Below the pieces are notes generated by a model. It had not been told where the DNA came from. It saw only the letters and a list, made by a program, of their open reading frames with translations, and did no database searches. The translations under genes were made by a program, and so were the position numbers. From NCBI GenBank assembly GCA_024275095.1, contig JAJRZV010000102.1:1-46502 (forward strand): a stretch of DNA of 46,502 nucleotides, in the 5' to 3' direction. The first letter of the stretch is position 1. Each line of letters begins with the position of its first letter. Shown here in pieces: positions 1 to 8,773 of the stretch. Source of the DNA: a bacterium (lineage in GTDB: Bacteria; JAJRZV01).

Positions 1-2
1 GG

Positions 3-889
3 AACTTCCGGAGTGTGCTTTTGCCATACAGGAAGAAATACACGGCAGACGTAGAGGAAGTGATAAAAGCGCTGTTCATAGCGGGGATATCGCAGCGGAA
101 ACTGGCTCAGGTGCTTGAGATATTATACGGGTCTAAACTTTCAGCATCTACCATAAGCAGGATGGCAGAGGTGGGCTCAGAAGAGGTGGAAAAATGGAAG
201 AAGAGGCCTCTTGAGGAGAGATACGCAGTGATATTTCTTGATGCTACGTATTTTTCGCTGAGGAGGGCAAAAATATCAAAGGAGCCCATATATGTGGCTT
301 TAGGGATAAAAGAAGATGGCAGGAGAGAAATACTGGGGTGGTGGCTTGGAGGAAGTGAAGGAGAAAGTGCCGGGATATGGGATGAGATACTTGAGGAACT
401 TAAGGAAAGAGGTGTGAAACAGGTTCATCTTTTTGTAACCGATGGGCTCAAAGGGCTTAAGGAAGCCACCCAGAGGCATTTTCCTTCTTCCGGGTACCAG
501 AGATGCATAATGCATGCTGTGAGATACACATTAACCAGGGTAAGGTTATGTGACAGGGAAAAAGTGGCTCTTATGCTCAAGAGAATTTACAGGGCTGGAA
601 CAAGAGTTGAAGCAGAAAAAGCTTTTGAGAGATTCAAGATCAAATTTCAGCGCATTTATCCGCGTGAAGATTCATTTACACCACAAATCAACTTGAAAGA
701 CTGTTCAAAGAGGTCAAACGCAGACTCAAGGTTATGGAAATCCTGCCTGATGAAGAAAATGCTGATAAAATCCTCTTCCTCATATTCCTGGATGGGGTGA
801 GAAAATCTCAAAAAGAAAACTTCCAAGCTTTGAATTTGTTTTTTCTGATACTTTCCATTCTCTTGCCCACAAGACAATGTAATGATTAA
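3..889 (+). pseudogene. IS256-family transposase remnant, 5' end outside the window
   Basis: The reading frame is open to the window edge and encodes the helix-turn-helix and DDE core of an IS256-type (Mutator-like) transposase. The first Asp sits in FLDATYF (codon 240-242), the second in FVTDGLKGL, followed by the family's typical QRCIMHAVRY. Near 655-667 the frame breaks. The C-terminal part, beginning FIYTTNQLERLFKEVKRR and carrying the third acidic residue in LPDEENADK (about 746-763), continues in another frame from about 668 to the stop at 887-889. The stretch normally found between the YP motif and IYTTN is missing, so a short deletion accompanies the frame change. In the original frame, translation runs out of homology and ends at 800. 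The element is therefore inactive. No flanking inverted repeats or target duplication could be defined, because the left end is outside the window. Confidence 0.85.
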
Positions 890-950
890 ATATTCAAAGA
901 CACAATTGAAGAAACACCATGTCATTTTCTCAGCAGTTCAGGTGGAATCC

Positions 951-972
951 CATAAAAGAGATGAAAAATCTC
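951..972 (-). terminator. weak possible terminator of the Ig-like lipoprotein gene
   Basis: Read on the minus strand, a 5-bp stem GAGAT/ATCTC with a five-base loop is followed by TTTTATG. It lies about 60 bases after the stop of the gene at 1030. The stem is short and not GC-rich, so this is only a candidate. Confidence 0.25.
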
Positions 973-1029
973 CTCGCAACCTAAAATCAAGCCCCCGCAG
1001 TCTTCAAGTCGCAATCGAGCTTATTTCTC

Positions 1030-4000
1030 TCACTCAGTAACAAAGGTCGCGCTGAACGGGAATGACATTGGAGTCCCTCCGAGGTCAGTGACATCCGTTG
1101 ACACATAAATGGTGTACTCTGTGGAGTTTTTCAGGGAGTCAACGGGATCAAAGTAAACCTTTGAGCCCTGAACCGAGATGCAGCCGTAAACCTGATCTCC
1201 TGTGTCACTTTCGAACACCTGAACTGAACCTGTAACCGGGCTGGGACCGTCAACACTTCCTGTAACCGTTGATGGATCAACGGGCTCACTGAAGTATATG
1301 ACAATCTGCGGGCTCACGGACACGCCTGTTTCTCCATCTGCCGGAACACTCGCAGTAACCGAAGGCGGTGTGCTCTCGGTGGTAAAGGTGAAGGTGCTCC
1401 ACGTATCTAAGGAATTTCCAGCATAATCGGTGATAGTGGAGGAAAGGACAGCAGTGTAAGTTTCTCCGCCTTTAAAAGGTGCTGGCGGATAGTATATGAC
1501 AACAGTCCCCGATGTCACATAACTTCCACCTGTGAGCCTTGTGCTGTCACTGCGGAGGAGGTAGAACGATGTCTCGTTAACGCTTGCCGGGTCTATCCCG
1601 TCTCCGGGCGTCGCATCGCTGAAGTAAGCTTTTACAGGAACGGTTACAGAAACGTCAGCAGAACCATCAGCAGGATCACTTCCCGCAAAGACGGGAGCTG
1701 TTGTCTCAATGGTGAACGAGAACTGCGCTCCGCCGAAAGCGGTGGAGGCAAGGTCAGCAATTTTGTCGGTAAGGGTCATGCGGTAGGTCAGACCGCTTTT
1801 AAGATATTCCTTTGGTCTGAATATCACGGTGGTTCGGTAGTTTACGTGGTCAAACTCAAAGGAAATTTCTCCTGCAATGTATGTGGCTCCTCCACCGTAG
1901 TCAAGGAGTATTGTATCGTAGGAAGGATCAGGGGGATCAGATGCGCGGATGCTTTCGGGAATGATGTGCTCGTCAAAGGTTACTTTGATCTCCACATTAC
2001 CCGGGATACCACTTTCACCATCAGCGGGGCTCGTTGAAAAAATGCTGGGAGCCGCCTGATCCGTCTGTGATGCCGTCCGGAAGCCGAAGCTCTGCAGGGA
2101 GGGATAGGGATTTCCCGTGAAATCAAGAAGTCCCTGGGTGAGCACAATGAGAAAGTCAGTCTGTGTGTCCAACTCGGGAACCGGTGAGATTGAAATCAGC
2201 CTCCTGTTCCTTGAAATTGAGATAAGCCCGCCCACCTTTTCTCCTGTGCTCTGATTGTAGAGATAAAATGTGGTGTCATTGACCTGAAGGGGATCAAGAG
2301 GGCGTGAAAGCACCACTGCCACAGCCCAGTCAGTTGGTGCATTGAGAATCTGATAAGGGACAGCATCTGCAGTATTTGCCGGACTTGTTCTGAAGGAAAT
2401 GATGTAGTCGTCTTCAAGAAAGTTTCCCTGAGTGTCCCTGACCCCATTCATTCCGCCACGGAGGGTGAGCGTGTAAGATGCCTCAAAGGCGAACTCAACT
2501 CCCGGATAAAGGGTCAGTATTCTTTCGGAATAAACAGCCGTTGCTGGAATGGCACTGGTTTCATCGCTCACATAACCCTGATTGATGAAGACATTGTCAG
2601 GGACTCCGTTGCCGTTAGAGTCAACCAGGAGGCTAAGTGCATCCATATCCCTGGAGAATATCACGGTCACATGAGAATTTACGGGAACGTCCTGAGCATT
2701 TTTGAGGGGTGATACCTTTGTGTGGGTGTTTTCTGCGTATATTTCCTGGATGAGAGGAGGGTCTCCGGTGGTGAAGGAAAAGTTTGTATCAGGAATGGAT
2801 GCGGCTGCGTCCTCTGTGGTGATCTGAGAGGTGAGGTGAACTGTATAGGTGGTGTTGTAAAGAAGGGGATGGAGCTGGTTGAGACAGTTGTATCTTCCGG
2901 GGTCGGGAGTGAACACTGCTTCGTTTACCCCAGCCAAGCCGTCACCGCTGATGTCGCTGCACCCTGCGGTATTGTTGAAAGTGATGGTTCCGGGAAGTAC
3001 AACCGTTCTGGAGAATGAGTCCTGAAATGTCACATAAAACGAAGAAGACGTGATGGTGCTGGGGTCCATGCACTCGGCAAATATCACGGTGATTGAAGTG
3101 CTCACGCTCACCCCGGTCTGCCCTGACTGGGGATCTGTACTGAGGATAAGGTTTGAGACACGGGTGCGAAAGGTGGAGGTGAAATCAGCAGGAAGAATCT
3201 GACCCTGGAGTCCGGTAATGCCGGCAGAACCGCCCCTCACAAAAATTTTGTAGAGAGTATCAAATGAAAGCGGAGCCGGGAATGTTAAGATAGCGGTATA
3301 CGTCGTATGGTCATATGAGGCAAAAGCGGTCAGGGGAGCATCCCAGCTGGTACAGTCCTGATTGAGGCACGGTACCACGTAAAAATTGTCCGGGACTGCG
3401 TCACCATCGGCATCCCGTGTAACAGAATTTTCGTACACTCCTGCGTTGAACGTTACCTTCACCTGGGTCCACAGGGAGACACCAACTGCACCGCTTTCAG
3501 GTCTCACCTCCACCACTGAAAGCGGAGGTACTGGCATGGTGTGGAAAACAAATGAAAAGGGCTCTGCAAGATACCCTCCTTCAGGGGTGGCTATTTTGCT
3601 GCGGATAGAGGAACTGAGAGAAACAAGGTAATAGGAATTATACTCCAGGGAGCTTTGAGGAACGAGTGAAGCTTTTGTTTCGGGCACGTCTGGAGGCAGA
3701 AGAAGCGTGCATGTGAGAGGATCTGGAGAAAGAAAGGACGTACATGAGGCATCTGCACACTTTCTGAGGATAAAAGAAGCTCCCGCATCATTTGTGGTGA
3801 AGGATCCGGAATCAATAGCCTGATCAAATATCACCTCAATGCTAGTGGTAACATCAACGTTTTCTCCGTTCGGGGAGGGCTTCACTGCTACAATGCGAAG
3901 AGGAGGAGGGTCAGATGTTTTGAAGTTGAGCACATATCTTTCAGAGAGAAACCCCCCCTCTGCAGTTGCAATGGTGCTTTCCACTCCCTGCTCCAGAATA

Positions 4001-5001
4001 ATCGTATACGTAGTGGATGCATCAAAGTCTGAGGAAGGATTGATAAAAACCCTTGTGGAATCAGCACTCAGGGTAATGACATAAGGAAAAGGAGGATCAA
4101 GGATTAACGTGGTTCCTTCAATTAAGGTGGCAGGGTCCACAGGCAGAGAAAATGCAATTTCAATCGGGGACAGCTTCACTTTACCTGTTACAAGATCAAC
4201 CTCTCCCACATTATCAGCAAAGGGCGAAGGGCTTGAATAAATTATCTGGAGGGGTGGAGGATTTACAGTTTTAAAGGAAAAAGAAACGTCCTCAGTAAGG
4301 CTTCCCCCGCTTTCAGTTGCAATGGCACTTTTTATTGTTCGGGAAAGCCACACCGTGTACCAGGTGGATGCATTGAGTCCTCCGGAAGGAGAGAATGTAA
4401 GTTCAGTATAATTCTCCGTAAAGGCTATGGTACCGGAAACGTCTGCTGATGGATTTGAAGAAGGATAAACCCTGAAAGTCTCACCTGCGCGAACTGATTG
4501 AGGGTCAACAGGCTCAGAAAAGAGAACTTTCACGTTCAAGTTAACCTTTCCATCAGATCTCAGCGAGCCAGCTTCTGTGCTCTCAGGAGAAGGAGAAACT
4601 GAGATAATGAAAAGAGAAGGAGGATCAACTGTCCGGAAAGTAGCCCTCACCTCTGCGGGAAGCCTTTTTCCGCTTCTGCTTTTCACATTTCTTGTAATTA
4701 CAAATGTGTAGGAACGAGAATAGCTGAGAAGCACGTCCGGCTGATAAAGCGCTGTGAAGGTTTCTGGATTATATGAAATGGAACCGGGAACAGGCTCGCC
4801 CGTCTGAGAGTCCAAGAGAAAAATGTTTTCAGGTGTGAGTGTTCCTTCATCCACAGCCTCAGAAAAAATAGCCTCTATCTGCACATCCCTTGCCACATTT
4901 CCACTTCCACCAGAAGGACTGATGCTTACCACCGTAAAGTGATATCTCACTTCAGTACATCCAAATAAAATCAAAAGGAGAAAACTTACGACTTTTCGCA
5001 T
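1030..5001 (-). CDS. Giant surface lipoprotein with about 11 bacterial Ig-like (Big_5/SbsA) repeats
   Basis: This 1323-residue protein starts with a lipoprotein signal (MRKVVSFLLLILFGC, acylated Cys at residue 15), so it is probably anchored in the outer membrane or periplasm. The rest is a string of about eleven domains of 90-130 residues. Each opens with a P-S/A-x-G-x-x-x-V-x-V segment, continues with a V-x-F-S-x-P/A-V/M-D-P-x-S/T-V motif, and closes with YT-ls-ss-I-x-d and fsF-x-T. This is the pattern of the Big_5 (SbsA Ig-like) family. The last three to four copies are the most regular (PADGE-TGV-S), while copies 7 and 8 are divergent. No catalytic or metal-binding domain was seen. A strong ribosome site (GAAGGAGGGA) precedes the ATG. 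The gene stands alone on its strand. A role in adhesion or surface structure is inferred from architecture only. Confidence 0.88.
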   Translation of the reverse strand: MRKVVSFLLLILFGCTEVRYHFTVVSISPSGGSGNVARDVQIEAIFSEAVDEGTLTPENIFLLDSQTGEPVPGSISYNPETFTALYQPDVLLSYSRSYTFVITRNVKSRSGKRLPAEVRATFRTVDPPSLFIISVSPSPESTEAGSLRSDGKVNLNVKVLFSEPVDPQSVRAGETFRVYPSSNPSADVSGTIAFTENYTELTFSPSGGLNASTWYTVWLSRTIKSAIATESGGSLTEDVSFSFKTVNPPPLQIIYSSPSPFADNVGEVDLVTGKVKLSPIEIAFSLPVDPATLIEGTTLILDPPFPYVITLSADSTRVFINPSSDFDASTTYTIILEQGVESTIATAEGGFLSERYVLNFKTSDPPPLRIVAVKPSPNGENVDVTTSIEVIFDQAIDSGSFTTNDAGASFILRKCADASCTSFLSPDPLTCTLLLPPDVPETKASLVPQSSLEYNSYYLVSLSSSIRSKIATPEGGYLAEPFSFVFHTMPVPPLSVVEVRPESGAVGVSLWTQVKVTFNAGVYENSVTRDADGDAVPDNFYVVPCLNQDCTSWDAPLTAFASYDHTTYTAILTFPAPLSFDTLYKIFVRGGSAGITGLQGQILPADFTSTFRTRVSNLILSTDPQSGQTGVSVSTSITVIFAECMDPSTITSSSFYVTFQDSFSRTVVLPGTITFNNTAGCSDISGDGLAGVNEAVFTPDPGRYNCLNQLHPLLYNTTYTVHLTSQITTEDAAASIPDTNFSFTTGDPPLIQEIYAENTHTKVSPLKNAQDVPVNSHVTVIFSRDMDALSLLVDSNGNGVPDNVFINQGYVSDETSAIPATAVYSERILTLYPGVEFAFEASYTLTLRGGMNGVRDTQGNFLEDDYIISFRTSPANTADAVPYQILNAPTDWAVAVVLSRPLDPLQVNDTTFYLYNQSTGEKVGGLISISRNRRLISISPVPELDTQTDFLIVLTQGLLDFTGNPYPSLQSFGFRTASQTDQAAPSIFSTSPADGESGIPGNVEIKVTFDEHIIPESIRASDPPDPSYDTILLDYGGGATYIAGEISFEFDHVNYRTTVIFRPKEYLKSGLTYRMTLTDKIADLASTAFGGAQFSFTIETTAPVFAGSDPADGSADVSVTVPVKAYFSDATPGDGIDPASVNETSFYLLRSDSTRLTGGSYVTSGTVVIYYPPAPFKGGETYTAVLSSTITDYAGNSLDTWSTFTFTTESTPPSVTASVPADGETGVSVSPQIVIYFSEPVDPSTVTGSVDGPSPVTGSVQVFESDTGDQVYGCISVQGSKVYFDPVDSLKNSTEYTIYVSTDVTDLGGTPMSFPFSATFVTE

Positions 5002-5158
5002 GGTGTCCCTCCTTCAACAGATTTCACTCTATAGCTTCAACGGGAAAAAGAAGGGAAAGGTTACAGATAAAATTTATTTCATCAACGACGGGGGGAAATT
5101 TTTGGGATTTTCTTCTGCGGCACCTTTGTGGGAACGTATTGAAATGGGGGTCGGGTCT

Positions 5159-5187
5159 CAACATTGGACATTCGGGGTTCAATGCTG
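5159..5187. repeat. Small palindromic repeat, copy 1
   Basis: Arms CAACATTGGAC (5159-5169) and GTTCAATGCTG (5177-5187) flank a 7-base loop ATTCGGG. The arms pair over 11 positions with one A/C mismatch and one G-T wobble. About ten upstream bases (ggGTCgGGTCTC) are also shared with the second copy near 36398, so the repeat unit is roughly 40 bases. Loop and arms are conserved between the two copies. Confidence 0.7.
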
Positions 5188-5267
5188 GGGGGATGGGGGA
5201 GGTAGGGTATGTGGAATGGGGATTGCTTTGGTCATCCCCACGCTGTGTGGGATTCGCTTGCAAGGAC

Positions 5268-5386
5268 TGGTGCCCCGGAGATTGCTTCGCCGCTCGCCCG
5301 CCAGAGGCGTGCTCACTCCTCCCAATGATACAAGAAACCGTCATTATGAGCGCTGCTATGGCAGTGCGAAGCAATCTCGGGGACTG
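5268..5386. repeat. Long imperfect inverted repeat, REP/BIME-like
   Basis: The left arm begins CCCCGGAGATTGCTTCGC (about 5274) and ends ...TCCTCCCAATGA (about 5328). The right arm begins CGTCATTATGAGCG (5338) and ends GCGAAGCAATCTCGGGG (about 5382). The two arms are reverse complements over their ends, so the block can fold into one long hairpin. Further partial copies of the arm follow (CTCCTCGCAGTGAC near 5470 and TTCCTCGCAATGAC near 5511). Similar 'gcaatgac...gaagcaatctc' elements are common intergenic repeats in many bacterial genomes. Confidence 0.65.
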
Positions 5387-5845
5387 CTTTGTGTTCCGCC
5401 GAAGGCGTAACTTCTCACAGTGACTGGTGCAGAACGCGACCGCTTCGGTCGACTTGTTGTTTCGCAGGACTCCTCGCAGTGACCGGCAAGGGGGGTTTTG
5501 CTTCGCATGACTTCCTCGCAATGACTGGCATGAGAGTGACTGGTTCTTGGTTTGCGGTTTGGAGTGTGGCACTCCTTCCTGGATTCTCCCTTCTCAAGGG
5601 GGAGATGGAGGGGAAGCTCTCATCAAAGGTGGAAAAGAAAGGAAGGATGTTCACCTGTCGAGGGTAGAGTTTCAAAAAAAAGGGACTTTTTGGCCGATGT
5701 CACTGTGATATTTTGTTTCTCGGGAAAGATAACCTCAAAAGCGTGGAACCTCCACCATGCCCCCTCCACCCCCTGAGGGAAAATCAAGAAGGGGGAATGC
5801 AGAAAGATTATTGCTTTTTCAGCTCAAACGGGAAATACTATTTTC

Positions 5846-6400
5846 ATGCATGCCGAATCCAGGAGCTCATGCGTTAAAAGTGTAATTGTTGTTACATTTA
5901 TCGCATTTGTTGTTTGTTCCTGGAGCGCATTTGCAGGAGAAAAGTTCTATCGCTACAAGGATGCAGACGGGAATGAAATTATAGTAAATGACCCTTCCAT
6001 TATTCCTGAGCAGTATCGCAAAAGTACCAAACCATATGTGCCGCCGCCGTTAGCGCTGGGTAAAGATGACTCGAAATCCGTTGTTATATTTAATGTGAAA
6101 AAACGTAAAGATTTGGCGAATCTTCTGAACAAACTAAGGACGATTTTACAAAATGCTTCTTCCAGGTCCGGAAATAAATCTAAACGTGAGAACCGGAACA
6201 GCCTGCAGGCAGGACAGGTTCTCTCCTTTTATGAGGGCAATATGTACGGCTTTATCAATGTAAACAAACTTTCAATGTTTCTTGAACAGCACCCTGAGAT
6301 TAAGAGAAAAGTAATTGAAATACTTCGACGCTTACTACCACCTGAAGCTAAACGTCATCCTCTATTTGCTGAATTATTGAATGAAAAGCCTGACAGGTAG
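5846..6400 (+). CDS. Secreted DUF4124-like protein
   Basis: This 184-residue protein has a signal peptide (hydrophobic core VIVVTFIAFVVC, probable cleavage after SAFA at about residue 30). It is followed by a short module, FYRYKDADGNEIIVNDPSIIP, that resembles the DUF4124 domain, a small beta domain found just after the signal peptide in many proteobacterial envelope proteins. The remaining 110 residues are charged and mostly helical, with no recognised domain. The protein is therefore probably periplasmic. It stands alone between a repeat-rich region and the permease gene. The function is unknown, and the DUF4124 assignment rests on the YRYKDADGNE signature only. Confidence 0.65.
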   Translation: MHAESRSSCVKSVIVVTFIAFVVCSWSAFAGEKFYRYKDADGNEIIVNDPSIIPEQYRKSTKPYVPPPLALGKDDSKSVVIFNVKKRKDLANLLNKLRTILQNASSRSGNKSKRENRNSLQAGQVLSFYEGNMYGFINVNKLSMFLEQHPEIKRKVIEILRRLLPPEAKRHPLFAELLNEKPDR

Positions 6401-6523
6401 AAAATAGCGTCAGTATCTGAAGCCTGGAAGATAGAAAAGAAATACGTGTGAGAGATAAATGTATTCGTACGTGCCTTTCACAGCATTTTTTTTGATGTAC
6501 CTTTTGATAATCCTTAAGAGCAC

Positions 6524-8773
6524 ATGATGAGTAAGGAGACAGGATTAAAACTCAGTCGGAATATGAGTCTTTTTTCCGTCACCATGATCGGTGTCGGTGC
6601 CATGATTGGAGCGGGAATATTTGTGCTCACGGGAATCGCCGCTGGTCTTGCCGGCCCTGCAATAATACTGGTTTTTATATTTAACGGGATAGTCGCGTTT
6701 TTTACGGCCTCAACATACGCAGAACTGGGAGCTTCTCTTCCTGAGGCAGGCGGCGGATATTTGTGGGTCAAGAACAGCTTACCTCATCCTTCCGGTTTTC
6801 TTTCGGGGTGGATGTCCTGGATGGCGCACTCCGTAGCGTGCTCGCTGTATGCCGCCGGGTTCAGCGCATATTTCATACAATTCTTGAATTCCGTTAACAT
6901 AAAGGTGCCTCTTCCTTACGTTGTACAGAAGAGTCTTGTCGGTTTGTTCATCGTGTTTCTTTTTTCTTACATCAACTACCGGGGCGCCAAGGAGACAGGC
7001 AGAGCAGAAAGCGTGGTTACTGTGATGAAGGTGCTCATATTGCTGGTGTTCGGTGCCATGGGATTGGCTCTTATATTTAAGGAACCTGTCAGGCTGGGGC
7101 ACTTTTCCCCATTTTTTTCTGAAGGAACAAAGGGAATTCTCATAGCCATGGGTTTAACGTATATCGCATTCGAGGGATATGAAATTATTGCCCAGAGTGG
7201 TGAAGAAATTGTAAACCCCAAAAAGAACATTCCAAAAGCTATTTTTTACTCCCTTCTGATTGTGGTGCCCATTTACGTGCTGGTCGCTTTTGTTGCTCTC
7301 GGTGTGTCAAATCCTGTGGCGGGCCAGACAGCCTGGGCATATCTTGCTGTAAAGAAAGAAGTCGCAATACTGGAAGCTGCTACGAATATCAGCCAGTTTG
7401 GAGGGATAATTGTTATGCTCGGAGGTCTGCTTTCTACAGTATCCGCGCTGAATGCTACCATTTACAGCTCATCGAGGGTCGCCTTCGCTATGGGAAGGGA
7501 TTATAATTTCCCCGAATTTTTCGCTACTATCCACAAGAAATATAAAACTCCCACAGGGTCTATAATTGCATCTTCTGTGCTGATTTCCGCGATGTTTCTT
7601 TTTCTTCCCATTGAAGATATTGCTGCAAGTGCAGATGTGATGTTTTTATTTCTGTTTATACTGGTTAATTTTTCTCTTATTCACATCCGGAGAAACAACC
7701 CACGTGTCATAAAAGGTTACCGCTCTCCATTGTTTCCTCTTTTCCCGGTGCTCGGTATTCTTACTCAGATGGTACTGATCATGGTGCTTTTCTGGTACAG
7801 TCCCAAGGCATTTCTGACAACCTTCCTGTGGATTGGAATGGGTGTGTCTGTGTTCTATGGCTACTCGCGCTTTCATGAGAAAGAAGAGGTTGGTCCGCGC
7901 GTGATCATAGAGGAGAGGGAAATAGAGAAAAAAGAATACACAGTCGTTGTTGCTATTAAGGACACTTATGACATGATGCAACTTATGAATATAGCAGTTC
8001 CCATTGCAAAAGGAGAAAATGGTGATATTGTTGTCACCAGCATAATCCACTTGCCAGATCAAACCCCTCTCCACGCAGGCAAGCGGTTCATTGAAAGCAG
8101 AAGAAAGTTACTCAAGCTCGCAGATAACCTGGGGGAGAAACAAGGGGTGCCTGTGAACATCAACATTATCGCTTCTCACCGGGTGGACCAGGGGATTGTC
8201 AGTAGCGTAGAAGAATACAAGGCCGACGCTCTCATTCTCGGTATGAGTGAACGAGAGCGGAGAGGTAAGATACTCGGACGTGTACTGGAACCCACTGTAT
8301 ATAACAGCCCGGGTGATGTGGGAATTTTACAACTCAGTAACAACGCGAGGCCTCCTGTAAAGCTCCTGGTACCCACGGCAGGGGGACCAAATGCCCGTCT
8401 TGCGTTTAAATGGGCATATTACATTGCCACGCATTATAACGGCCGGGTTTCTTTGTTATACGTAGCAAAAGATCAGTCCGAGCAGCGAACTGCAGAACGC
8501 TGGCTTGCTGAAACAAAGAAAGCAATCGAATTCGACCCCGGGTATGTGGAAGAAAAGATTTTGTATCGAAAAAATATAGCCCAGGTCCTCCTGACGGAAA
8601 GTAACTCTTACGACCTTGTAGTCATTGGTGCAAGCAATGAACCTATATACCGAAGAATACGTCTCGGTACCATTCCAGAAAAGCTGGCACGACACGCGCG
8701 CCCTCCTGTTCTTATTGTAAAAAAATATGAAGGACCGATTTTATCCTGGATAAGAAGATTCGTGAGAATTTAG
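6524..8773 (+). CDS. APC-family amino acid permease fused to two universal stress protein domains
   Basis: The first 430 or so residues form an APC-superfamily permease. They contain the glycine-rich first helix MIGVGAMIGAGIFVLTGIAAG, the FEGYEIIAQSGEE motif in TM6 and about 12 hydrophobic segments. After a charged linker come two tandem UspA-like domains of about 130 residues each. The first starts near EYTVVVAIKDTYDMMQL. The second starts near VKLLVPTAGGPNARLAFKWA and contains the nucleotide-loop-like VIGASNEPIYRRIRLGTIPEKLARHARPPVLIV. Such permease-Usp fusions are known, and the cytoplasmic Usp pair is thought to bind nucleotide and tune transport; that regulatory role is inferred here. 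Two adjacent ATG codons (6524 and 6527) can serve as start, and no strong ribosome site decides between them. The substrate cannot be read from the sequence. Confidence 0.9.
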   Translation: MMSKETGLKLSRNMSLFSVTMIGVGAMIGAGIFVLTGIAAGLAGPAIILVFIFNGIVAFFTASTYAELGASLPEAGGGYLWVKNSLPHPSGFLSGWMSWMAHSVACSLYAAGFSAYFIQFLNSVNIKVPLPYVVQKSLVGLFIVFLFSYINYRGAKETGRAESVVTVMKVLILLVFGAMGLALIFKEPVRLGHFSPFFSEGTKGILIAMGLTYIAFEGYEIIAQSGEEIVNPKKNIPKAIFYSLLIVVPIYVLVAFVALGVSNPVAGQTAWAYLAVKKEVAILEAATNISQFGGIIVMLGGLLSTVSALNATIYSSSRVAFAMGRDYNFPEFFATIHKKYKTPTGSIIASSVLISAMFLFLPIEDIAASADVMFLFLFILVNFSLIHIRRNNPRVIKGYRSPLFPLFPVLGILTQMVLIMVLFWYSPKAFLTTFLWIGMGVSVFYGYSRFHEKEEVGPRVIIEEREIEKKEYTVVVAIKDTYDMMQLMNIAVPIAKGENGDIVVTSIIHLPDQTPLHAGKRFIESRRKLLKLADNLGEKQGVPVNINIIASHRVDQGIVSSVEEYKADALILGMSERERRGKILGRVLEPTVYNSPGDVGILQLSNNARPPVKLLVPTAGGPNARLAFKWAYYIATHYNGRVSLLYVAKDQSEQRTAERWLAETKKAIEFDPGYVEEKILYRKNIAQVLLTESNSYDLVVIGASNEPIYRRIRLGTIPEKLARHARPPVLIVKKYEGPILSWIRRFVRI

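Larger units (their letters stand above)
5002..5845. other. 844-bp non-coding region holding dispersed repeats
   Basis: No convincing gene is present. The open frames here on both strands are low-complexity and overlap each other. The interval carries a small palindromic repeat (5159-5187), a long imperfect inverted repeat (about 5270-5386) and further single copies of the same 'tcctcgcaatgac' type element up to about 5530. Near 5568 there is a short perfect hairpin, GGAGTG-TGG-CACTCC. The stretch 5580-5840 is purine-rich and shows nothing recognisable except the upstream region of the gene at 5846. Confidence 0.6.

Noticed and set aside
5024-5572. 182-codon minus-strand frame and overlapping plus-strand frames in the repeat region
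   Set aside because: The peptides are translations of the palindromic repeats. The same nonsense peptide (ECxMLRPDP) recurs at the second repeat cluster.
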